A DNA stretch of 64,000 bases from NCBI RefSeq assembly GCF_003864255.1, contig NZ_QWEZ01000002.1, positions 806,001 through 870,000 on the forward strand, given 5' to 3'. Origin of the DNA: Aestuariirhabdus litorea (lineage in GTDB: Bacteria > Pseudomonadota > Gammaproteobacteria > Pseudomonadales > Aestuariirhabdaceae). The notes beneath the pieces are model-generated. The model was not told where the DNA came from. It saw only the letters and a list, made by a program, of their open reading frames with translations, and did no database searches. Shown here one piece after another: positions 56,711-64,000 of the stretch. How positions within the stretch are numbered: the stretch's first letter is position 1; each line of letters starts with the position of its first letter. A program made the position numbers and the translations under genes.

Positions 56711-57715
56711 CTATGGGTCCAGCCATCCCCCCAGCTGCTTGACGGCGGTGTCGGCCAGCAGCTGGATATGGGCGCTGCTGGCGTTAAGGGCCGGTATGTA
56801 CTGGTAATCGCTACCGCCCGCCTCCTCAAACAGCTCCTTATTGGTGATCGCCACCTCCTCCAGGGTTTCCAGGCAGTCGGCGCTGAAACCGGGGCAGATC
56901 ACATCGACACCGCTGCGCCCCTCTTTAGCCCACTCGATGAGGGTTTCATCGGTGTAGGGCTGGAGCCAGGGAGCGATCCCCACCCGTGATTGGTAGCACA
57001 GGGTCCACTCCTGCTCGGACAGCCCCAGCTGCCGGACCACCGCCTCCACGGTGGCTTCACACTGTCGGGGGTAGGGATCCCCCTTTTCTACGTAGCTGAG
57101 CGGCAAACCGTGGAAAGAGAACATCAGGTGTCCCTGCCGGCCCTGCTGCTGCCAGTGCTCCCTTACCGAGTTAGCCAGGGCCTCGATGTAGGCAGGCTGT
57201 TCGTGGTACTGGCGAATGAATCGCAGCTCGGGAATGTTGCGACGCCCAGCCAGGGCGCGTGCAATGGCGTCGAAGCAGGCGGCGGTCGTGGTTGCGCTGT
57301 ACTGGGGGAAGAGGGGCAGCACCAGCACCCGCTCAACACCCGCCTGCTCAAGGCGCTCAAACGCAGCGGTGATGGAGGGGTTGCCGTAGGTCATGGCCAA
57401 CTCTACCTGCACCTGGCCATCGCCCAGCCGGCGGTTGAGTTCGCTCTGAAGCGCGTGCTGCTGTTGCAGGCTGATGGTCCGGATAGGTGAACCTTGCTCA
57501 GTCCAGATGTTGCCGTAGGCGTGCATCAGCTTGCGAGGCCGGAAGGGCAAAATCACGCCATTGAGCACGAACCACCAGACCAGGCGCGGCGCTTCGATCA
57601 CGCGGCGGTCGGACAGGAACTCACGCAGATAACGTCGCAGTGCGGCAGGGGACAGCTCATCGGGCGATCCGAGGTTTAGCAGTAGCAGGGCGGTCTTGGG
57701 CGCGGGGGTGCTCAT
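56711..57715 (-). CDS. hemH: Ferrochelatase
   Basis: A 334-residue HemH, inserting Fe2+ into protoporphyrin IX. The metal-site histidine is in MFSFHGLPLSYVEKGDPY; the C-terminal VICPGFSADCLETLEEVAITNKELFEEAGG carries the catalytic glutamate. It converges with ppk1. With hemB, hemCD and hemXY it makes the window rich in heme synthesis, useful next to multiheme cytochromes though these genes are core ones. Confidence 0.95.
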   Translation of the reverse strand: MSTPAPKTALLLLNLGSPDELSPAALRRYLREFLSDRRVIEAPRLVWWFVLNGVILPFRPRKLMHAYGNIWTEQGSPIRTISLQQQHALQSELNRRLGDGQVQVELAMTYGNPSITAAFERLEQAGVERVLVLPLFPQYSATTTAACFDAIARALAGRRNIPELRFIRQYHEQPAYIEALANSVREHWQQQGRQGHLMFSFHGLPLSYVEKGDPYPRQCEATVEAVVRQLGLSEQEWTLCYQSRVGIAPWLQPYTDETLIEWAKEGRSGVDVICPGFSADCLETLEEVAITNKELFEEAGGSDYQYIPALNASSAHIQLLADTAVKQLGGWLDP

Positions 57716-57924
57716 CGGGCTCCTTTAAAGTCGGCTGGACTCTCTGTTGATCTTTGGATGCCATGGGCTGGCAGATCTAGTGTATCGCGCTGCTGGCCGA
57801 CGCGCACCCACTGGTGTGATTCGGGTACGTTGCAATGAAACAATTACCCCGATACCCCTTTCTCATCCTTGGGGCGACACACTATGATGGTGACAGCGCA
57901 GTTTCTGGACAGGGTGGTTAATCA

Positions 57925-60048
57925 ATGAGTCGATCGAAGTGGGGGGTGTTGGTACTACTGGGGGTGGCTTTGGCGCTGTTTTTTGCGTTGGACCTGCGCC
58001 AATACCTGACGCTGGATCTCTTTGCCGATCTGTATCGGGAAAATCCGGGCACCACGAGGCTGCTCTACTTTCTGGTGTATGTTGCGGTGACCGCCTTTTC
58101 TCTCCCGGGAGCCGCCGTGATGACCATCGTAGGTGGGGCGGTATTCGGGTTGTGGGAGGGGGTGGTACTGGTTTCGTTTGCCAGCACCATTGGCGCGACC
58201 CTGGCCTTCCTGATCTCCCGTACGCTGCTGAGAGACTGGGTTCAGCAGCGCTTTGGCACTTATCTGGAGAGCATCAATCAGGGCATAAAACGTGAGGGTT
58301 CATTTTATCTTTTTACCCTGCGGCTGATCCCGGCGGTGCCCTTCTTTGTGATTAACCTGGTGATGGGCCTAACCCCCATGAAGGTCTGGCGCTTCTTCTG
58401 GGTCAGCCAGCTGGGGATGCTGGCGGGCACCCTGGTTTATGTCAACGCCGGAGCGCAGTTGGGGCAGGTCGAGGAGCTCAGTGTGCAGGGGGTGATGACC
58501 CCTGGCCTGCTCGCCTCCTTTTTGGTGCTGGCTTTTTTTCCCTGGATGGCTCGCGCCCTGTTGGGCAGGGTCCGGCAGCGGGCCCTCTACAGGAGTTACC
58601 CAAGGCCGGAGCGCTTCGATACGAACCTGGTGGTGATCGGTGCCGGCTCGGCGGGGCTGGTCTCCTCTTACATTGCTGCGGCAGTGAAGGCGCGGGTGTC
58701 TCTGGTGGAAAAGGAGCGCATGGGGGGTGACTGCCTCAACACCGGTTGTGTACCCAGCAAAGCGCTGATTCGCAGTGCGCGTATAAAGCACTACGCAGAC
58801 AATGCCGCCCACTACGGACTCAAGGTGAACTCGGTGGCGGTGGACTTTCCCGCCGTGATGGAGCGGGTGCAGCGAGTCATTAGCAAGATCGAGCCGCACG
58901 ACTCGATCGAGCGATACAGCGCGCTGGGGGTCGACTGTGTGAGCGGTCAGGCGACCATCAAGAGCCCCTGGCAGGTAGAGGTCAATGGCACCACCATCAA
59001 CACCCGTAACATTGTGATCGCGACCGGAGCCCGCCCCTTTGTGCCGCCGATTCCAGGGCTTGATACCGTGGGGTATCTCACCTCCGATACGATCTGGGGG
59101 CTGCGGGAGCAGCCCGGTCGTTTGCTGGTGATCGGAGGGGGGCCTATTGGTTGCGAGCTGGCCCAGGCTTTCTCCCGTTTGGGGAGCTGCGTGATTCAGC
59201 TGGATATGGCCTCCCGTATCATGCCCAGGGAAGATGAAGATGTCTCGGCACTGGTGGCGGAGCGGTTTGTTGCCGAGGGGGTTGATCTGCGGGTTGACCA
59301 CAAGCCGCTCTCCTTTGGTTGTGATGAGCGGGGTAAGTGGCTGGTGGCCGAACACCGGGGTGAAGAGGTGCGTATCGAGTTTGACCAGCTCCTGATGGCG
59401 GTGGGCCGCAAGGCCAATACCAGCGGGTTCGGGCTGGAGAATCTGGATATCCCCCTCACCCGACAGGGCACCCTCGAGGTGAATGAGTACCTCCAGACCC
59501 GCTACCCCAATATCTTTGCCTGTGGCGATGTGGCCGGTCCCTATCAGTTTACCCACGCCGCCAGCCATCAGGCCTGGTACGCCACGGTGAATGCGCTGTT
59601 TGGTCGCTGGTGGAAGTTCAAGGTGGATTACTCGGTGATTCCCTGGGCCACCTTCTGCGACCCGGAGGTGGCGCGGGTGGGGTTGAATGAGCAGGAGGCA
59701 CGGGAACGGGGGGTTTCCTATGAGGTCACCCGCTACGATATCTCCGACCTGGACCGGGCGATTGCCGACGAGGCCGCCTACGGCTTTATCAAGGTGCTTA
59801 CGGTTCCCGGGCGAGACCGTATCCTGGGGGTCACCATCGTTGGTTACCACGCTGCCGAGCTGATCACCGAGTACGTGAGCGCGATGAAGCAGCGGATCGG
59901 CCTCAATAAAATCCTCGGCACGATCCACATCTATCCGACACTTTCGGAAAGCAACAAGTTTGTTGCCGGGGAGTGGAAGCGGGCCCACGCTCCCCAGCGT
60001 TTACTCGAGTGGGTTGAGCGCTATCACCGTCGCCAGCGGGGTGGCTAG
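57925..60048 (+). CDS. TVP38/VTT membrane domain fused to flavin disulfide reductase
   Basis: A 707-residue two-part protein. Residues 1-215 form a VTT/TVP38 (DedA-like) domain: hydrophobic segments, [22 protein letters not shown] and [19 protein letters not shown]. Residues 230-707 are a class I pyridine nucleotide-disulfide oxidoreductase of mercuric reductase/lipoamide dehydrogenase type: GAGSAG, redox cysteines C270 and C275 in [10 protein letters not shown], a second Rossmann motif IGGGPIGCE, and the interface HIYPTLSES. There is no HMA domain, and no C-terminal CC pair as in MerA, so mercury is unlikely to be the substrate. The electron acceptor is unknown; a membrane-tethered quinone or thiol reductase is possible. 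Confidence 0.9.
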   Translation: MSRSKWGVLVLLGVALALFFALDLRQYLTLDLFADLYRENPGTTRLLYFLVYVAVTAFSLPGAAVMTIVGGAVFGLWEGVVLVSFASTIGATLAFLISRTLLRDWVQQRFGTYLESINQGIKREGSFYLFTLRLIPAVPFFVINLVMGLTPMKVWRFFWVSQLGMLAGTLVYVNAGAQLGQVEELSVQGVMTPGLLASFLVLAFFPWMARALLGRVRQRALYRSYPRPERFDTNLVVIGAGSAGLVSSYIAAAVKARVSLVEKERMGGDCLNTGCVPSKALIRSARIKHYADNAAHYGLKVNSVAVDFPAVMERVQRVISKIEPHDSIERYSALGVDCVSGQATIKSPWQVEVNGTTINTRNIVIATGARPFVPPIPGLDTVGYLTSDTIWGLREQPGRLLVIGGGPIGCELAQAFSRLGSCVIQLDMASRIMPREDEDVSALVAERFVAEGVDLRVDHKPLSFGCDERGKWLVAEHRGEEVRIEFDQLLMAVGRKANTSGFGLENLDIPLTRQGTLEVNEYLQTRYPNIFACGDVAGPYQFTHAASHQAWYATVNALFGRWWKFKVDYSVIPWATFCDPEVARVGLNEQEARERGVSYEVTRYDISDLDRAIADEAAYGFIKVLTVPGRDRILGVTIVGYHAAELITEYVSAMKQRIGLNKILGTIHIYPTLSESNKFVAGEWKRAHAPQRLLEWVERYHRRQRGG

Positions 60049-61109
60049 GCATTGCCCAGCAGCGCCTCAAGACGGGTAATCAACTGCTGCATCTCCGAAT
60101 CGGTGCCGATGGTAATGCGCAGGTGGTTGTTGATGCGGGCTTTATTGAAGTAGCGCACGAGGATGCCACCCTCTTTCAGCTGCTGGTAGAGTTCGGCTGC
60201 GCTGTGCCGGGGGTGGCTGGCGAAGACAAAGTTGGCTTTGGAGGGGATTACTTCAAAACCCATCTGGCTGAGCGCCGTTGAACACCACTCGCGGGTGGCG
60301 ATCACCTTGCGGCAGCTGGACTCGAAATGCTCCCGGTCCTCGATAGCCGCGGTCGCGCCCGCCAGGGCAGGTCGATCCAGGGGATAGGAGTTGAAGGAGT
60401 TTTTGATGCGTTCAAGCCCCTCGATCAACTCCCGGTTGCCCAGGGCGAAGCCCACCCGAATGCCTGCCAGTGCGCGCGACTTGGAGAGGGTCTGGATCAC
60501 CAGCAGGTTGTCAAAGCGGGGGATCAGGGACGCGGCACTGTCTCCGCCGAAGTCGATATAGGCCTCATCCACCACCACCACCGAATCGCGGTTGCGCTCC
60601 AGCAGGGCAGCGATGGCGTCCAGCGACAGCGCCCGCCCGGTGGGGGCGTTGGGGTTGGGAAAGATGATGCCGCCGTTCTCCTGCGGGTACTGGTCCAGGT
60701 CGATAGCAAACTCGCTGTCCAGGGGAAGGGTGCGCGCTTCAATGTCGTAGAGCTCGCAGTAGACCGGGTAGAAGCTGTAGCTGATATCCGGGAACAGCAG
60801 CGGCTTATCCTGCTTAAAGAATCCCTGGAAGCTGAAGGCCAGCACCTCATCGGAGCCGTTGCCAACGAAGACCTGGTCGCTGGAGAGTCCATAGAGCCTG
60901 GCAATGCTCTCTTTCAGCGCCAGCCCCTGCGGGTCGGGGTAGAGCCGTAGCCGGTCATCACAGGCGGCCTGCATGGCGCTAATGGCTTTGGGCGACGGGC
61001 CGTAGGGGCTCTCGTTGGTGTTGAGCTTGATATACACTTGATCCTGCGGCTGCTCGCCCGGGACATAGGGGGTGAGGTCGTGGACCTTGGCGCTCCAGAA
61101 TCGGCTCAT
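60045..61109 (-). CDS. hisC: Histidinol-phosphate aminotransferase
   Basis: A 354-residue PLP aminotransferase of the HisC family: [13 protein letters not shown] near the start, [10 protein letters not shown], the PLP lysine in [18 protein letters not shown] and the C-terminal [22 protein letters not shown]. Acts in histidine synthesis and often also on aromatic keto acids. ATG 61109 ([12 protein letters not shown]) is chosen; earlier in-frame codons give a non-family N-terminus. Its end overlaps that of the fusion gene by four bases. Confidence 0.93.
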   Translation of the reverse strand: MSRFWSAKVHDLTPYVPGEQPQDQVYIKLNTNESPYGPSPKAISAMQAACDDRLRLYPDPQGLALKESIARLYGLSSDQVFVGNGSDEVLAFSFQGFFKQDKPLLFPDISYSFYPVYCELYDIEARTLPLDSEFAIDLDQYPQENGGIIFPNPNAPTGRALSLDAIAALLERNRDSVVVVDEAYIDFGGDSAASLIPRFDNLLVIQTLSKSRALAGIRVGFALGNRELIEGLERIKNSFNSYPLDRPALAGATAAIEDREHFESSCRKVIATREWCSTALSQMGFEVIPSKANFVFASHPRHSAAELYQQLKEGGILVRYFNKARINNHLRITIGTDSEMQQLITRLEALLGNA

Positions 61110-61220
61110 TGGACAGGCTCTTGCGGGTAAAGTGGATGATGAGGCGGCCATTATAGCCATCCGTTGGTGATGGCAACAGATAGCCGCCTGGAAAAGCCGG
61201 CAGCGGCTCAAGGCCTCGCT

Positions 61221-61859
61221 TTAGGGGGCAAGGCGCTCAATCGCCCATTCGTTGCTTTCGCCGCGTGTATAGAGAAAGCGGTCGTGAAGGCGGTGGGCTC
61301 CCCCCTGCCAGAACTCGATGCGACGCGGATCGACCCTGAAGCCTCCCCAGAAGGAAGGGAGCGGGATCTCGCCGCTGGAAAACTTGTGCTTCATCTCCGC
61401 AAACTTCTGTTCCAGCAGGGTGCGTGAGGAGATAGGGTGGCTCTGGCGCGAAGCCCAGGCAGCGAGTTGGCTCTCCTTGGGGCGGCTCAGGAAATAGCCC
61501 AGCACCTCGCGGTGGCTGAGGCGGCTGGCGTGGCCGCTGATGATCACCTGCCGGTCCAGCTCCAGCCAGGCGAAGTGAAGGCTGACCCTGGGATTCCCCT
61601 CGATCTGCTGTGCCTTGGTACTGCCGAGGTTGGTAAAGAAGACAAAGCCCCGCGGGTCCAGCTGCTTAAGCAGGACGATGCGTTGTGAGGGGTAACCATC
61701 CGCCGACACGGTGGCCACGCTCATGGCGGTGGGGTCGGGCAGTTTGGCGTCGATCGCCTGCTGCAGCCAGAGCTCAAACTGGGCGATGGGGTCCGCCTTG
61801 AGGTCTTTGCGGTGCAGTCCGCCGTGCAGGTACTCGCGTCGCAGCTTTTCTATCTCCAC
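61221..61859 (-). CDS. pdxH: Pyridoxamine 5'-phosphate oxidase
   Basis: A 212-residue FMN enzyme giving pyridoxal phosphate. [13 protein letters not shown] opens it; [28 protein letters not shown] and the C-terminal [16 protein letters not shown] are the PdxH signatures. It lies 111 bases upstream of hisC in the same direction and could supply a shared transcript. Confidence 0.96.
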   Translation of the reverse strand: MEIEKLRREYLHGGLHRKDLKADPIAQFELWLQQAIDAKLPDPTAMSVATVSADGYPSQRIVLLKQLDPRGFVFFTNLGSTKAQQIEGNPRVSLHFAWLELDRQVIISGHASRLSHREVLGYFLSRPKESQLAAWASRQSHPISSRTLLEQKFAEMKHKFSSGEIPLPSFWGGFRVDPRRIEFWQGGAHRLHDRFLYTRGESNEWAIERLAP

Positions 61860-61995
61860 GCTCTCTCTCCAGCGTTATGTGGCTGGCGCCATTATCCTGT
61901 GACGGCAGGGCCTTGACCAGCCCTGTGATCATCTCCACTAACCAACCTGTGGCGCTGATCTATACTCTCTGGAGACCTGTTCAGAGGTGTAGCAG

Positions 61996-62907
61996 ATGGT
62001 TAAGGAGAAACAGTCGGTACTGATCATTGAGGATGAGGAGGTAAATATCCGCGTTCTGGGTCAGATATTGAGCCGGGAGTTCAACATAGATGTGGCCACC
62101 TGTGGACGGGACGCCCTGGTAAGGGCCGAGCAGGACGAGATGCCGGACCTGATTCTGCTGGATGTCACGATGCCGGACATTGATGGCTATGAACTCTGCA
62201 GGCAGCTCTCCGACAATGAAAAGACGCGCCATATCCCCATTATCCTGATCACTTCCGAAGATCAGGAGAAGCAGGAGGCCTACGGCCTGTCACTGGGGGC
62301 GGTGGACTATATCGTCAAGCCCTTTTCGGTGCCGGTGCTGGTTGCGCGGGTACGCACCCATCTGCAACTGAAGCGGCAGCGGGACATGCTCTCGGACCTG
62401 TCGGTCCACGATAGCCTGACCGGGCTCTATAATCGACGCAAGTTCGATGGCTATATCGAGGCCGAATGGCGTCGCGCGTGCCGTAACCAGACCTCCCTGG
62501 CGCTGGTGATGCTGGATGTCGACCTGTTCAAGGCCTATAACGATCACTACGGCCATATGGCCGGAGACCGCTGCCTGCAGCGTATTGCCGACTGCCTGCT
62601 GGCCAATATCCAGCGCTCCGGAGATCTGTTGGCCCGCTACGGGGGTGAGGAGTTTGTCGCGGTGTTGCCCGAGCTGGATCGTCATGATGCCACGGTGTTG
62701 GCCCAGAAACTGTGCGATGCGGTGGCCGCCCTGACGGTCCCCCATGCGGCGTCGACGGTGGCGGATCATGTCACCCTCAGTGGAGGTGTGGCGGCCATGG
62801 TGCCGGATATCGATATGCCCAGCAGCCAACTGATAGAGGCGGCAGACTCCGCCCTGTATGCGGCCAAAAAGGCCGGTCGTGACTGTGTGCAGGTCTATGT
62901 TGGCTAG
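61996..62907 (+). CDS. REC-GGDEF response regulator (diguanylate cyclase)
   Basis: A 303-residue PleD-like regulator: receiver domain (residues 6-122) with phospho-acceptor D56 in LLDVTMPD and K in IVKPFS, then a GGDEF domain with an intact catalytic GGEEF at 216-220. An I-site RSGD lies five residues before it, so product feedback is expected. It would make c-di-GMP on phosphorylation. No cognate kinase adjoins it. Start ATG 61996 has no strong ribosome site. Confidence 0.92.
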   Translation: MVKEKQSVLIIEDEEVNIRVLGQILSREFNIDVATCGRDALVRAEQDEMPDLILLDVTMPDIDGYELCRQLSDNEKTRHIPIILITSEDQEKQEAYGLSLGAVDYIVKPFSVPVLVARVRTHLQLKRQRDMLSDLSVHDSLTGLYNRRKFDGYIEAEWRRACRNQTSLALVMLDVDLFKAYNDHYGHMAGDRCLQRIADCLLANIQRSGDLLARYGGEEFVAVLPELDRHDATVLAQKLCDAVAALTVPHAASTVADHVTLSGGVAAMVPDIDMPSSQLIEAADSALYAAKKAGRDCVQVYVG

Positions 62908-62966
62908 GGGGAGATAGGTTTACATTTGTGGGGCAATGACCCAGAATCGGTCTGTATAAGCTCTCA

Positions 62967-62994
62967 GGGGGTGCCGTTCGGCGACCCCTTTTTT
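62967..62994 (+). terminator. Intrinsic terminator after the diguanylate cyclase gene
   Basis: GGGGTGCCG-TT-CGGCGACCCC, a GC stem with one bulged base, followed by six T. It lies about 60 bases past the stop and ahead of guaC. Confidence 0.85.
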
Positions 62995-63049
62995 ATCGCC
63001 CCTCGCTTGTACATGACTTCTGGATACAACCCTCTATTGTGGAGTGATT

Positions 63050-64000
63050 ATGCGCATAGAAACCGACATTAAACTGGGTTTCAAAGATGTCCTGATCAGG
63101 CCCAAGCGATCGACTCTCAAGAGTCGCTCCCAAGTTGCACTGGATAGAACCTACACCTTCCTGCACAGCGGAATCCGCTGGAGCGGTGTCCCCGTGGTTG
63201 CCGCCAATATGGATACCGTAGGCACCTTTGAGATAGCGGCCGAACTGGCCAGCCATGGCATGCTGACGGCCATTCACAAGCACTACAGCCTGGAGCAGTG
63301 GAAGGGTTTCCTCGATGGCCAGGAGCCATCGATCTACCAGCACATCATGGTCAGCACCGGCACCTCGAGCGAGGATTTCGAGCGCCTGCAGGCGATTATC
63401 AAGCAGCACCCGGGGTTGCAGTTTATCTGCATCGATGTTGCCAATGGCTACTCCGAGACGTTTGTCTCCTATCTGCGTAAGGTGCGCAAGGCGTTTCCGA
63501 ACAAGGTAATCATTGCCGGTAACGTGGTTACTGGTGAGATGGTGGAGGAGCTGATCCTGTCCGGAGCCGATGTGGTCAAGGTCGGTATTGGGCCGGGTTC
63601 CGTCTGTACTACCCGCGTCAAGACCGGCGTTGGCTACCCTCAGCTGTCCGCGGTGATGGAGTGTGCCGATGCGGCCCACGGCCTCGGCGGCCTGATCATC
63701 TCCGACGGTGGTTGTAGCTGTGCCGGTGATGTCGCCAAAGCCTTCGGCGGAGGGGCGGATATGGTGATGATCGGCGGGCTGTTTGCGGGTCACGACGAGA
63801 GTGGCGGTGAGCTGGTAGAGCGCGATGGCAAGCGTTACAAGCTGTTCTACGGAATGAGTTCCGAGACGGCGATGGATAAACACGCCGGGGGCGTTGCCGA
63901 GTACCGTGCCTCCGAAGGCAAGACGGTCGAGGTGCCCTACCGGGGACCGGTCGTGGAGCGGGTGCGGGATATTATGGGGGGCGTGCGCTCCGCTTGCACC
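63050..64000 (+). CDS. guaC: GMP reductase (3' truncated by window)
   Basis: 317 residues are visible from ATG 63050, with GGAGTG upstream; the frame is open to the last base, so the C-terminal 30 or so residues are missing. [23 protein letters not shown] and [14 protein letters not shown], with the catalytic cysteine, place it as GuaC rather than IMP dehydrogenase (no CBS insert). It deaminates GMP to IMP with NADPH. Cytosolic purine salvage. Confidence 0.96.
   Translation, partial: MRIETDIKLGFKDVLIRPKRSTLKSRSQVALDRTYTFLHSGIRWSGVPVVAANMDTVGTFEIAAELASHGMLTAIHKHYSLEQWKGFLDGQEPSIYQHIMVSTGTSSEDFERLQAIIKQHPGLQFICIDVANGYSETFVSYLRKVRKAFPNKVIIAGNVVTGEMVEELILSGADVVKVGIGPGSVCTTRVKTGVGYPQLSAVMECADAAHGLGGLIISDGGCSCAGDVAKAFGGGADMVMIGGLFAGHDESGGELVERDGKRYKLFYGMSSETAMDKHAGGVAEYRASEGKTVEVPYRGPVVERVRDIMGGVRSACT

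Noticed and set aside
57925-60048. Mercuric reductase
   Set aside because: The CLNTGC motif is shared by the whole family; the HMA domain, the C-terminal vicinal cysteines and other mer genes are all absent.

Overview
The window reads as chromosomal DNA of a free-living, salt-adapted, nitrogen-fixing gammaproteobacterium. It is high GC, every replicon-typical gene is of gammaproteobacterial type, and the housekeeping order (xerC-yigB block, dapF-lysA-lptM | cyaY | cyaA | argH | algZ-algR | hemC-hemD-hemX-hemY | ubiD | rho | trxA | ppx | hemB | ppk) follows the Pseudomonas-type layout from memory of that genome. SutA, AlgZ/AlgR and the NAGGN osmolyte system also point to the Pseudomonas/Oceanospirillales side of the class. 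I cannot name a genus from sequence alone.

Region 1 (1-7.7 kb): two plus-strand metabolic genes (dienelactone hydrolase family, truncated by the window edge; ElaA-like acetyltransferase), a tandem 99-bp intergenic repeat, then the minus-strand nitrogenase operon nifH-nifD-nifK-nifT-ferredoxin-nifX-like. It is read from a clear sigma-54 promoter at 6659-6674 and ends in an intrinsic terminator. draT, which switches nitrogenase reductase off by ADP-ribosylation, is divergent from nifH.

Region 2 (7.7-16.4 kb): osmoprotection. A ProVWX-type glycine betaine ABC transporter and a MarR regulator on the minus strand face a plus-strand operon for N-acetylglutaminylglutamine amide (asnO, ngg, M42 peptidase). 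A similar palindromic motif lies upstream of both proX and asnO, suggesting joint control by the MarR protein.

Region 3 (16.4-23.7 kb): the second nif block. A 41-codon ORF on the minus strand is divergent from a SIR2-like gene. Then come two perfect NifA sites (TGT-N10-ACA) and a sigma-54 promoter driving iscA-like-nifU-nifS-nifV-nifW-nifZ-nifM, followed by yjbQ. nifE, nifN, nifB, nifA, nifQ and draG are not in the window, so the nif regulon continues elsewhere.

Region 4 (23.9-46 kb): conserved core genes: sutA; yigB-xerC-DUF484-dapF-lysA-lptM; cyaY; cyaA; argH; algZR; hemCDXY; a 2Fe-2S flavin reductase with ubiD; rho; trxA; ppx.

Region 5 (46-53.3 kb): an accessory island between ppx and hemB-ppk. 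It carries a broken REP-associated transposase, three REP pairs, and an electron-export module: monoheme cytochrome c, NapC/NirT tetraheme quinol dehydrogenase, DmsE/MtrA-type decaheme cytochrome, MtrB/PioB outer-membrane barrel. Nitroreductase, MAPEG and cytochrome c genes follow.

Region 6 (53.4-64 kb): hemB, ppk1, hemH, a TVP38-flavin disulfide reductase fusion, hisC, pdxH, a REC-GGDEF diguanylate cyclase, and guaC, cut by the window end.
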